The position numbers and the translations under genes are program-made. From M3007 sp044230315 (GTDB lineage Bacteria > Bacteroidota > Bacteroidia > Chitinophagales > Saprospiraceae), in the NCBI GenBank assembly GCA_044230315.1, contig JBGARJ010000002.1, positions 1 to 64,000 of the forward strand: a stretch of 64,000 bases of DNA, written 5' to 3'. Shown here piece after piece: positions 18,692 through 27,900 of the stretch. Position 1 is the stretch's first letter, and every line of letters begins with the position of its first letter. The notes under the pieces are model-generated. The model did no database searches and was not told the DNA's origin. It saw only the letters and a list, made by a program, of their open reading frames with translations.

Positions 18692-19099
18692 TTAGCCGGT
18701 GGTGACGGATTGCTGTTGCGCGGCGGTTTCCTTTCTCCGGTTCTCCCGGATTGTCAGCCCTGCAACCAACAGGAAGGGCAACGTGGACAAAAGAATCCTG
18801 GCTTTCAACCCAATCAGGCCGATAAAGAACATAAAGACCAGTAACAGCCCAATGCAACCTATCCCTACATACGTCAAGGTCTTGCTTGGTTGTTTCTGAA
18901 ACAGGGTGTACAAGAGTACGAGCTGGCCCAGCAGGGGAAGTACAGTAAACGGATGAAAGGCCTCCATAAAGTCATGAAACAATTTGGATACCACTTCAAT
19001 CTCTGCCTGCAGCAGGAATATGTTGTTGCCTTGTCCCCATTCCAGGTATCCGAGTAGTGAGGTGAGGATCAAGGCGAGGTTGAGCGCTTTCTTTTTCAT
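18692..19099 (-). CDS. Small four-helix membrane protein, unknown function
   Basis: This 135-residue protein has four predicted membrane segments: ALNLALILTSLLGYL, FTVLPLLGQLVLLYTLF, YVGIGCIGLLLVFMFFIGLI and ILLSTLPFLLVAGL. A polar C-terminal tail follows (RENRRKETAAQQQ). No catalytic motif was recognised. It is separated from the operon below by 233 bases and probably has its own promoter. It is a credible gene because its length, hydrophobicity pattern and MKKKALNLALIL start are protein-like, but the family was not identified. Confidence 0.6.
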   Translation of the reverse strand: MKKKALNLALILTSLLGYLEWGQGNNIFLLQAEIEVVSKLFHDFMEAFHPFTVLPLLGQLVLLYTLFQKQPSKTLTYVGIGCIGLLLVFMFFIGLIGLKARILLSTLPFLLVAGLTIRENRRKETAAQQQSVTTG

Positions 19100-19801
19100 T
19101 GGTGTTGTTCTATGATGTATACGTGCCGGTTTTTGGATTGAGGAGACGCGAAAGTAGCCCGCTTAAGTAATTACGGTAACGGAATTTAGGATATGGAAGA
19201 GCGGGAAGTCGACGAACATAAGCCATGGACAGGCGAAGTTCCATTGGGTTTATTGAAGATTGTCCACCTACCCAGGAAGGGTATTTTAAGTTAAAAGCAT
19301 ACGATTACAATTGAATTTCTGTTAACTTGCATACCCACTTTGAAACCGCCCCAGGTTTCGCCCAGAACATGTTTGGAGATTTCCGCAGAAGACAAAAACA
19401 AGGACTTTTTTCGACCGTTTTTGATCCGGTGAGCAGTTTCCAAACATATTCTTAATCCATTTAACTCGTAGATGCCGGAGCGCAGACATCTGGAATTTTT
19501 TTATTCCAAACCCGGTTGCCGAGTCCATACCCGGATCGAATCGAGTTAAATTTTATCTTAGTGAATAATCGCATGTCCCGCTTTTGGTTCCGTCCTGCAT
19601 TTGCAGGGACGGGTGGTTCATCTTTTGAACCTGGTGTTTCCAGTGCTCTTCCGCATTACAGGGGTGGCCTTACACCGTATTTCCAATTCTTGATTTGTTG
19701 TTGCAAAGGGTTTCTTCCCCGGTTTTCAACAGGGGCCAGAGCGGGTTTTCTATTTCCAAATTTCCGCAAGCGGATATTACGATAATTTGAAAACCGACCA
19801 T
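19100..19801. other. Intergenic region between divergent genes, with stacked inverted repeats
   Basis: No convincing gene is seen in these 702 bases. They contain the 19364-19452 inverted repeat (listed separately), an adjacent 10-bp inverted repeat ATTTAACTCG (19459-19468) / CGAGTTAAAT (19542-19551), and a short hairpin CGTCCTGCA / TGCAGGGACG (19591-19611). The region should also hold the promoters of the small membrane protein and the giant adhesin, but no clear TAnnTTTG box was found close to either start. Confidence 0.5.
19364..19452. repeat. ACATGT-type intergenic inverted repeat
   Basis: AGAACATGTTTGGA (19364-19377) faces TCCAAACATATTCT (19439-19452), a 14-bp stem with one mismatch and a loop of 61 bases. 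Its ends closely match the 13924-13966 repeat (AGAACATGTTT ... TTCCAAACATGTTCT), and a CCGGT motif lies just inside the right arm in both. The two are probably members of one repeat family with different loop lengths. Confidence 0.55.
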
Positions 19802-22800
19802 ATGAACATCTTTACATGTATCCACTGCAACACCTCAAAATCTGTTTTCGGAACAGCGTTCCCCATCTGCTTGATCCTGGCTCTATCGGCCTTTTTTGCC
19901 AAGACAGGAACCGCTCAGCCGATTATACACGTGATCGGCAATACGAGTACCATTTTCAATGGAGATAACACCCCCTCAATACTCGATTTTACCGACTTTG
20001 GCATTACCTCGGTAGCCGTTGGCGCAGTAAGCCGCACGTTTATCATCGAAAACCTGGGCACCGGAACGCTCCAACTCAAAGGAACGCCGTACGTAGAGAT
20101 CGTCGGGCAGGATCCCAATGATTTTACAGTAACCCAGCAACCACAGTCGGGTACAATCAGTAACGGCCAATCCCTGACGTTTACCGTTACATTTAACCCA
20201 ACGGCTATAGGGGTTCGTTCGGCGCTTGTGCGCATCCAGAACAACGACCCCAATAACGGCACATACCAGTTCACGGTAATGGGCAAAGGCGATTTCGATA
20301 TTCGCGATTGTGCGGATCCCTGCACCGGCGACGATGTCACCCTCAGCGATGTGGAGTTGCATGATGCCAACGGCGAAGTATATCCGCCCAGTTTTTGCAT
20401 TACGCCGGGCATCACTATATTTTCAACTTTCTACATCACCGTCAACAACAACACCAATGCCAACCGCTATGCGTTCCGGATCTCGTGCGATGTATTTGTG
20501 GACGGGAAGGATAGCGGCGACGATATCCTGTCCTGTTATGACGGGCCGTTGCCGGGTAACTCATCCGTCACGTTCCAGGTCGGAACGATTATTTATCAGG
20601 TCGGCTCTATCGTAGAAGTGCGGAATATAAAAATCGCTTGGCGGACTGCAGCCAGCAGCGATTGCTCCAATTCAAACACCTGCAATAATTATCCGGGCGG
20701 ACAATGCTCGTATATCGCTCCCGTAAACGATTTTATCGTTTCGACTCCCCTGGTTTCCAATTTTGACATGGTGGCCACCCCCATTTGTGAAGCAACCCTG
20801 ACGGCCAGTTTTTTCAGTACTTCTACGGGCGGCACCCCTCCGTATACCTACTCCTGGAATTTCGGCGACCCGGCGAGTGGGGTGAACAACGCATCCACAC
20901 TAAGTAACCCTTCTCACGAATATGGAAGTGGCGGAACGTATACGGTAACACTGACGGTAACCGATTCAAACGGCGTGCAATGTTCCCTGAGCAATCCGGT
21001 GCAGGTCGTACAACCTACTATCGCCACGGCATCGGGTGGAGGAATGATCACCTGTATTACGCCCAACCTGACGCTTACCGCGTCGGGTTCCAGCTCGGGA
21101 GGAAATCTTTCTTATCAATGGACCAGTCCGAATGGCAATATTCTGAGCGGAAACACATCGCCCAATCCGATCGTGAATCAGGCAGGTACCTACACGTTGT
21201 TGGTCACCGATGCAGGCACAGGTTGTACCAGCTCGGCCACGGTAAATATTTTATCCGACCTGAGCCCTCCACTGGCCAGCGCCGGGCAGCCCCAGACCTT
21301 GAACTGCCTCCAGACGTCCGTCCAACTGCAAGGCTCCGGCAGTACCGGCGCCGGGTTTAGCACGCAATGGACGGCCAATCCGGGCTCTATTGTTAGCGGC
21401 GCCAATACGTACACCCCCGTGGTCAATGCGGCAGGCGCGTATTCCCTTCTGGTGACCAATCTCAACAATGGCTGCACCAGTACGGCTACTGTGAACGTGA
21501 ACGTTGACCAGGATGTGCCACAGGCCAATGCCGGATCCGGTACGATGCTGAATTGTCTCCAGACCACGTATCAACTGCAGGGCTTGGGAAGTACCGGCCC
21601 TGGCATCAGCATCCAATGGACGGCTAATCCGGGGTCGATCGTCAGCGGCGGAAACACCTACAACCCTGTTGTAAACAAACCCGGGATTTACCGGTTGAAA
21701 GTGACCAACCTGAACAATGGTTGTTCGAATGAAGCTGTAGTGGTGGTGCAGGGAAATTTTGACCAACCGCAGGCCGTCGCCGCCGCGCCGGGCGTCCTGA
21801 ACTGTATCACCAATTCCGTGACGCTGGATGCCAGCGCCTCGAGCCAGGGACCGAACATTCAATATAGTTGGACCGCTCAGGGTGCCGGTAATATCGTTTC
21901 CGGAAACAGCTCCGCCAATCCGGTGGTCGATAAACCCGGCACGTATGTGCTGTTGATCACCAATAGCCTGAGCGGATGTACGGCCACTGCGTCGGTGACA
22001 GTGACGGAAAATAAAACCGCTCCGACAGCCAATGCAGGCGCGAATAAAACACTGACCTGTTATACCACACAATTAGCCCTGAACGGCTCGGCCTCGACAG
22101 GCCCGAATTACAGCTATACCTGGACGACAAACAACGGCCACATCGTCAGCGGAGGGAATTCGCTCCATCCCATAGTGGATACCAGCGGCACCTATACCTT
22201 GCTGGTAACCAATACCACGAACGGTTGTACGGCACAGAGTTCGGTAAATGTAAGTATCAACCGGACCCTGCCGGCGGCTGTTGTTTCCGGAAACCCGATC
22301 CTCAATTGCGCCAGTTTAACGGTGGCATTGAACGCAACCGGTTCCTCATCGGGAACGGGATTTGAATATCAATGGACCGCCAATCCGGGTCATATCGTAT
22401 CCGGGTCGAATACCCTGAACAATGCTGTAGTGGATGCGGCAGGTACCTATACGCTCGTGGTTTTAAATACGGCGAATGGTTGTACCGCCCAAGCCGCGGT
22501 TGTAGTGGATGCAAATACGACGACGCCGATTGCGGCTATTTTGCCGGCCCAATTGCTCACCTGCGCGACAACCAACATCCAATTAAACGCCAATGGTTCT
22601 TCCCAGGGAGGTTCCATTGTTTATACCTGGACAACACCGGATGGAAGTATCATCGGCGGAAACAACACCCTTGTACCCCAGATCAATCAGCCGGGCACGT
22701 ATAATCTGCTGGTGACGGACATGAGCAATTCCTGTACGGCGGCTGCATCGGTAACGGTCGGCAGGGATATTTCCCCTCCGACGGCAATTGCGGCAGCAAC

Positions 22801-25800
22801 CGCGCCCCTCACCTGCGTAACCCTACAGGTACAACTGAACGGCGCCGGTTCCTCAGCCGGAAGTGCATTCGCCTACCAATGGACAAGCGTCAATGGGAAC
22901 ATTGTCAGCGGGTCTTTGACCCTGAGCCCCATCGTCAATCAAGCCGGCACGTACTCCTTATTAGTGACCAACCTGGATAACGGCTGCACCGCACAAGCAA
23001 GCACTACCGTAAGCAGTAACCTGTCGCAACCGGTGGCCAACGCCGGCGCCGCGGCAACCATTACCTGCTCCGCGCCGCAGATAACACTGAATGGAAATGG
23101 ATCGTCACTGGGCGCGCAATACAGTTATAACTGGAGTACTGTGGATGGAAAAATTGTCGCCGGGGCAAAAACCCTCAATCCCAGCGTAAATGCCGCGGGT
23201 ACGTACAAATTAACGGTGATCAATATTCAATCCGGCTGCTCGGCAACGGCTACCGTAACCGTGGGAGTGAATACGACCCCTCCGCTGGCAAGTGTCGCAC
23301 CGGCAGGTACGCTGAATTGTACGCAAACATCGGTCATGTTGGATGGAACAGGCTCGAGTGCGGGACCCGAATTTATCTACGCATGGAGCAGCAACTCGGG
23401 TACTATACTTTCCGGCCAGGGCACCCTTAACCCGCAAGTGAGCGCTGCCGGCACCTACACTTTGCTTGTGACGAATACAACAAACGGGTGTTCGGCCAAG
23501 GCTACCGCCGGTGTTTCCGCCGATACCAGCATCCCACAGGCCAATGCGGGACCACCGGACACCCTAAACTGCCAGAAGGGGCAAACTACCCTCGATGGCA
23601 CGGCAACTGCGCAGGGAAATCAATTTACCTACGCGTGGACGGGACCGGGGATTGTCTCCGGTGTAAATTCACTGACGCCCCTGGTCAACCAATCCGGGGT
23701 ATATGAATTGTTGGTAACAAACACGATGAACGGCTGCACCGCGGTTTCCAATGTCCCCGTATTGGCGGACTTTACCGCTCCGGTGGCAAATGCCGGTCCC
23801 AGCTCCACGTTGAATTGCACCCTGACTACCCTGGCGCTAAACGGCAGCATATCCAGTACAGGATCTTCATTTTCATATCAATGGTCGGTATCGGGCGGTG
23901 GGAATATCGTTTCAGGCGCTAACACGCTGAACCCCTCGATCAACAGCCCCGGTCTGTACACGCTGATGGTGACCAACCAAGTCAACGGTTGCACCGGCAT
24001 AAGTTCCGTTAATATCGCTCAAGATACCCTATCGCCCGATGTTGCGGCCGGCGCAGCGGGTACGATTACCTGCGCCAATGCTACCGTTACCCTGAACGGC
24101 AGCGGAAGTAGCGGCGCTGCATTTAACTATCATTGGACCACGTCGAACGGCAGCATACAATCCGGGGCAAACACCCTTGCGCCAGTCGTCAGTGCGGCCG
24201 GTACCTATACTTTAACCATACTCAATACCAACAACGGCTGCACCGCGACCGCTTCGACCATGGTGAACAAAGATGTAAACGTGCCGCTCGCACAGGCGCA
24301 GGCGCCGAACATGCTCACTTGCGCTGTTCAGCAAATTCAACTGAGCGGCGCCGGGTCGAGTACCGGAGCGAGTATTACCTACAATTGGACCACTCCGAAT
24401 GGGCAGATCCTTTCGGGAGCCAATACCCTGAGTCCTGTGGTGAATGCACCGGGTCAGTATACATTGAACGTCGTCAATACGGCCAACAACTGTGAGGCGC
24501 TGTTTACCGTCACTGTAGGGCAGGATCTGACGCCGCCGGTAGCCGATGCGGGCGCCCCCGATGTGCTTTCCTGTATCGTCAAGGTATTAAATCTGGATGG
24601 GAGCGGTTCCAGCCAGGGCCCGCAATACGCGTACAACTGGACCACCGCAAACGGAAATATCGTTGGAGGCGCCGGCACCTTATACCCCGAAGTGGACCAT
24701 TCCGGAATGTACACCTTGCTGGTTACCAATACGCAAAACGGCTGTACGGCCGTGGCCGGTGTTCCGGTTTTGCTGGATCAGGACGCGCCCCAAGCCCTGG
24801 CAGGTCCCGACGCTTCCCTTACCTGCATCAGTAAAAGCATCGCGTTATCCGGAGCGGGCACGAGCACCGGAGCGAATTTTTTGTACCAATGGACGGCATC
24901 GGCCGGTGGGAATATCACCGGCGGATCGGCTACCCTGACGCCTGTTGTCGACGCTCCGGGTGTCTATACGCTGTTGGTCACCAATATGGACAACGGATGT
25001 ACCGCCACCGACGTGGCCCAGGTTTCCATTGACCAGACACCCCCGGTTTTAGTCATTGCAACGCCTAAAACCCTCGATTGCGAGGTACTGAAAACGACGT
25101 TGAATACTGCAGGCAGCAGTGCCGGTTCCGGAATTACCTACCAGTGGACGACCGCCAACGGCAATTTCATATCCGGCGCCAATGGTCCGGCACCGGTGGT
25201 CAATCAGCCCGGAACCTACCAGGTGCTGGTTACGAATACCGGTAACGGCTGCACCAGCGCAGCGTCGGTGGAGGTGGTTCAGAATATTGTAAAACCGGTT
25301 GTGGATGCCGGGGCCAACGGCCAGTTGGATTGCGCCGTTACCACCCTCCAGTTAAAAGGAATAGCTGCGAACCAAGGCGCCAATCCGCAATATCTCTGGA
25401 CCACTGCCGATGGCCATATCGTGTCGGGCGCCAATTCGCTTGCGCCGCTCATCGATGCACCCGGCACTTATTGGTTTACCGTGATCAATACGGACAACCA
25501 TTGTCTGAATGCCGATTACGTACCGGTGACACTCAACAATACGCCCCCAAATGCGGCCGCCTCCGGGGGGCCCGATCTGACCTGTAATGCGTTGACCACC
25601 GCACTCGATGGCGCAGGCAGCAGTGTGGGAGGACAGTTCACCTACCAATGGGCTGCCTTATCGGGCGGCAATATCCTTTCGGGGGCGAATACGCTTAGCC
25701 CGGTGGTGAATGCACCCGGCAATTATGCGCTTACCGTCACCAATACGGCTAATCATTGCACGTCGACCGCCGTGGCAATGGTAGAACAAAATATAACAGC

Positions 25801-27838
25801 CCCCATAGCGGTTGTACAGAGCCCGGGCATGCTGACTTGCGTAACCTTTAGCCTGAACCTGAATGGCGCGGGGAGCAGTGCCGGCAACCAGTTCAGGTAT
25901 GATTGGCAAACCAATGACGGGCACCTGGTTTCCGGCCAAAATACCTTGAACCCGTTGGTCGATCTGCCGGGTACGTACTCCCTGCAGGTAACAGACACCA
26001 CCAACGGATGCACCCAGACGGCAGCGGCAAAGGTCATCCGGGATGTCAATCCTCCAGTCGTGGTAGCGGCAGCCCCCGACCCTTTGACCTGCTCGGCGGC
26101 TTCGGTACTTCTCAGCGGCGCTGGCAGCAGTGCGGGGAGTAATTTCAAGTACTTCTGGACGACTGCTACCGGCCAGATTGCAGCCGGCGCCACTACCCTG
26201 TCGCCCACGGTCAGTGCACCGGGCGATTACCTGCTGTTGGTGACCAATACTGCCAATGGCTGCACCGGCACTTCCAGCACCACAGTCGTTCAGAACATGA
26301 TCCCTCCACTTGCCAATATCGGCGCAGGCGGTATGATCGATTGCGGTTCGCAGCAGATAACCCTCCACGGATTCGGGGTGGGAAGCAGCCAGGGCGTATC
26401 CTTCAGTTGGTCGACGCAGAACGGCTCTATTGTTTCCGGTCAGAACAGTCCTGATCCCGTGGTGAACAGCGGCGGAGTATACTCCTTGCTCGTCACCGAT
26501 CTGTTCAACGGCTGTACGAGCACGGCTGCGATCAGTATTCCGGAAGATAAAGCGGTACCGCCGGCAGCCATCGCTGCACCGGGTACACTGACCTGCCTGG
26601 TGAACACCCTGCTGCTCGACGGCACGAAGAGCGCACAGGGAAGTCAATACGCCTACAGCTGGAGCGGGCCGGGCATCATTGCGGGCGTAAACACCCTGCA
26701 ACCCACCGTCAATCTGCCGGGCACCTACACGATTCAGGTATTCAACCAGATCAACGGCTGCATAGGCAACGCGGCCACGGCTGTATTGCAGGACATACAA
26801 ACCCCAATGGTGGATGCAGGCCCGGGCTTTGAGATCAACTGCCTGGTGAGCGATGGTTACCTGGATGCGACGATAACCGGTCCGGCCAACAACCTGAATT
26901 ACCTCTGGACGACCCAGGACGGCAATATTCTCAGCGGCAACACGCTGCCGGGCCCCTTGGTGAATGCAGCCGGCACCTATCTGTTGGTGGTGACCAACAA
27001 CAACAACGGCTGCAGCGCTTCCGATCTCGTTACGGTGACCGAAAACCCGAGCCAGCCCAGCGCGCTGCAACTCGCCACTACATCGCCCGGCTGCAACGGC
27101 GAGGTTGGTATGATCCGCATTGATCTCGTTGAGGGCGGCACTGGCCCCTACCTGTATTCCATCGACAATGGAGGTTCCTTTCACACCTCCAATCTGTTCG
27201 ACAATCTGGATGCGGGAAATTATCAAGTGGTCATTCAGGACATCAATGGCTGTCAGTACACGCAACCCGTGAGTTTAACCCAGCCCAGCGGCGTCTCCGT
27301 GTATCTTGACCCGGAGATATCACTCGCTTTTGGCGATCAAACCAAGCTGGTCGCCGGGATAAACATTCCTTTGAGCCGGATCGATACTATTATCTGGACG
27401 CCGGAAGAACTGCTGACCCACACGAACCAGCCGAACGTGGTGACCGTGCAAACTTTTTTCTCGCAGGAATTTACCGTCACCGTGATTGATACGGCGGGTT
27501 GTTCGGCCAAGGCATCCGTCTATGTGAAAATCGACGACCCACACCTCTGGGCGCCCAACGCCATCAGCCCCAACCGGCAAGACGGCTTCAACGATGTGTT
27601 TCTCATTTTCGCCGCAGCCAATACGATTCGCAACATCCGCACCCTGCGGATCTATGATCGCTGGGGGGAAATGGTGTTCCGGAACGACAATATTCAACCC
27701 AATATGGAAAGCCTGGGCTGGAACGGTTATTTCCGGGGCAAACCCATGAACCCCGCGGTTTTTGTCTGGTGGGCCGATGTGGAACTGGTCAGCGGTCAGC
27801 GGATCATCATGAAAGGCGACGTTACGATCGTGGATTGA
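19802..27838 (+). CDS. Giant secreted adhesin-like protein, 24 Ig-like repeats, gliding-type (T9SS B) C-terminus
   Basis: This 2678-residue exported protein has a signal peptide ending near KTGTAQP. Domains in order: a choice-of-anchor-D/HYDIN-like sandwich (about residues 40-165); a segment of about 160 residues with paired Cys; a PKD domain (about 325-405, PPYTYSWNFGDPASG and YTVTLTVTDSNG); 24 tandem Ig-like repeats of about 84 residues; one SprB-like repeat (about 2420-2500); and a gliding-motility-associated C-terminal domain (WAPNAISPNRQDGFNDVF ... RIYDRWGEMVF), the sorting signal for T9SS type B cargo. It should be displayed on or released from the cell surface and may act in adhesion or gliding. 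The frame is open from TTG 19787, but ATG 19802 directly precedes the signal peptide. Minus-strand ORFs across the repeats are shadows. Confidence 0.9.
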   Translation: MNIFTCIHCNTSKSVFGTAFPICLILALSAFFAKTGTAQPIIHVIGNTSTIFNGDNTPSILDFTDFGITSVAVGAVSRTFIIENLGTGTLQLKGTPYVEIVGQDPNDFTVTQQPQSGTISNGQSLTFTVTFNPTAIGVRSALVRIQNNDPNNGTYQFTVMGKGDFDIRDCADPCTGDDVTLSDVELHDANGEVYPPSFCITPGITIFSTFYITVNNNTNANRYAFRISCDVFVDGKDSGDDILSCYDGPLPGNSSVTFQVGTIIYQVGSIVEVRNIKIAWRTAASSDCSNSNTCNNYPGGQCSYIAPVNDFIVSTPLVSNFDMVATPICEATLTASFFSTSTGGTPPYTYSWNFGDPASGVNNASTLSNPSHEYGSGGTYTVTLTVTDSNGVQCSLSNPVQVVQPTIATASGGGMITCITPNLTLTASGSSSGGNLSYQWTSPNGNILSGNTSPNPIVNQAGTYTLLVTDAGTGCTSSATVNILSDLSPPLASAGQPQTLNCLQTSVQLQGSGSTGAGFSTQWTANPGSIVSGANTYTPVVNAAGAYSLLVTNLNNGCTSTATVNVNVDQDVPQANAGSGTMLNCLQTTYQLQGLGSTGPGISIQWTANPGSIVSGGNTYNPVVNKPGIYRLKVTNLNNGCSNEAVVVVQGNFDQPQAVAAAPGVLNCITNSVTLDASASSQGPNIQYSWTAQGAGNIVSGNSSANPVVDKPGTYVLLITNSLSGCTATASVTVTENKTAPTANAGANKTLTCYTTQLALNGSASTGPNYSYTWTTNNGHIVSGGNSLHPIVDTSGTYTLLVTNTTNGCTAQSSVNVSINRTLPAAVVSGNPILNCASLTVALNATGSSSGTGFEYQWTANPGHIVSGSNTLNNAVVDAAGTYTLVVLNTANGCTAQAAVVVDANTTTPIAAILPAQLLTCATTNIQLNANGSSQGGSIVYTWTTPDGSIIGGNNTLVPQINQPGTYNLLVTDMSNSCTAAASVTVGRDISPPTAIAAATAPLTCVTLQVQLNGAGSSAGSAFAYQWTSVNGNIVSGSLTLSPIVNQAGTYSLLVTNLDNGCTAQASTTVSSNLSQPVANAGAAATITCSAPQITLNGNGSSLGAQYSYNWSTVDGKIVAGAKTLNPSVNAAGTYKLTVINIQSGCSATATVTVGVNTTPPLASVAPAGTLNCTQTSVMLDGTGSSAGPEFIYAWSSNSGTILSGQGTLNPQVSAAGTYTLLVTNTTNGCSAKATAGVSADTSIPQANAGPPDTLNCQKGQTTLDGTATAQGNQFTYAWTGPGIVSGVNSLTPLVNQSGVYELLVTNTMNGCTAVSNVPVLADFTAPVANAGPSSTLNCTLTTLALNGSISSTGSSFSYQWSVSGGGNIVSGANTLNPSINSPGLYTLMVTNQVNGCTGISSVNIAQDTLSPDVAAGAAGTITCANATVTLNGSGSSGAAFNYHWTTSNGSIQSGANTLAPVVSAAGTYTLTILNTNNGCTATASTMVNKDVNVPLAQAQAPNMLTCAVQQIQLSGAGSSTGASITYNWTTPNGQILSGANTLSPVVNAPGQYTLNVVNTANNCEALFTVTVGQDLTPPVADAGAPDVLSCIVKVLNLDGSGSSQGPQYAYNWTTANGNIVGGAGTLYPEVDHSGMYTLLVTNTQNGCTAVAGVPVLLDQDAPQALAGPDASLTCISKSIALSGAGTSTGANFLYQWTASAGGNITGGSATLTPVVDAPGVYTLLVTNMDNGCTATDVAQVSIDQTPPVLVIATPKTLDCEVLKTTLNTAGSSAGSGITYQWTTANGNFISGANGPAPVVNQPGTYQVLVTNTGNGCTSAASVEVVQNIVKPVVDAGANGQLDCAVTTLQLKGIAANQGANPQYLWTTADGHIVSGANSLAPLIDAPGTYWFTVINTDNHCLNADYVPVTLNNTPPNAAASGGPDLTCNALTTALDGAGSSVGGQFTYQWAALSGGNILSGANTLSPVVNAPGNYALTVTNTANHCTSTAVAMVEQNITAPIAVVQSPGMLTCVTFSLNLNGAGSSAGNQFRYDWQTNDGHLVSGQNTLNPLVDLPGTYSLQVTDTTNGCTQTAAAKVIRDVNPPVVVAAAPDPLTCSAASVLLSGAGSSAGSNFKYFWTTATGQIAAGATTLSPTVSAPGDYLLLVTNTANGCTGTSSTTVVQNMIPPLANIGAGGMIDCGSQQITLHGFGVGSSQGVSFSWSTQNGSIVSGQNSPDPVVNSGGVYSLLVTDLFNGCTSTAAISIPEDKAVPPAAIAAPGTLTCLVNTLLLDGTKSAQGSQYAYSWSGPGIIAGVNTLQPTVNLPGTYTIQVFNQINGCIGNAATAVLQDIQTPMVDAGPGFEINCLVSDGYLDATITGPANNLNYLWTTQDGNILSGNTLPGPLVNAAGTYLLVVTNNNNGCSASDLVTVTENPSQPSALQLATTSPGCNGEVGMIRIDLVEGGTGPYLYSIDNGGSFHTSNLFDNLDAGNYQVVIQDINGCQYTQPVSLTQPSGVSVYLDPEISLAFGDQTKLVAGINIPLSRIDTIIWTPEELLTHTNQPNVVTVQTFFSQEFTVTVIDTAGCSAKASVYVKIDDPHLWAPNAISPNRQDGFNDVFLIFAAANTIRNIRTLRIYDRWGEMVFRNDNIQPNMESLGWNGYFRGKPMNPAVFVWWADVELVSGQRIIMKGDVTIVD
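21044..27055 (+). repeat. 24 tandem ~250-bp units coding for Cys-paired Ig-like domains
   Basis: Each unit encodes L-(T/N)-C near its start, a central G-S-S-x-G ... Y-x-W-T-T-x-(N/D)-G-x-I-x-S-G block, then GTYTLLVTN and NGC near its end. Counting the L-x-C starts gives 24 units. Both Cys are kept in all 24, which suggests one disulfide per unit. The DNA copies differ clearly from one another, so the array is old rather than freshly amplified. Confidence 0.85.
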
Positions 27839-27861
27839 CCCCGGAAGGATACACGCAGGAG

Positions 27862-27900
27862 GCGGATCACGGCCCGGAATCGTTCCGGGCCGCAATCCGC
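27862..27900. terminator. Strong hairpin between convergent genes, possible bidirectional terminator
   Basis: CGGCCCGGAA (27870-27879) pairs with TTCCGGGCCG (27883-27892). The stem is extended by GCGGAT (27862-27867) and ATCCGC (27895-27900). It sits 24 bases after the adhesin stop and overlaps the last codons of the convergent LtrA gene. No T-run follows on either side, so the function is inferred from strength and position. Confidence 0.5.

Noticed and set aside
25658..27265. 535-codon minus-strand open frame opposite the adhesin repeats
   Set aside because: It arises because repeated GGC/ACC-rich units keep the opposite frame open; the translated product is repetitive without a known fold.
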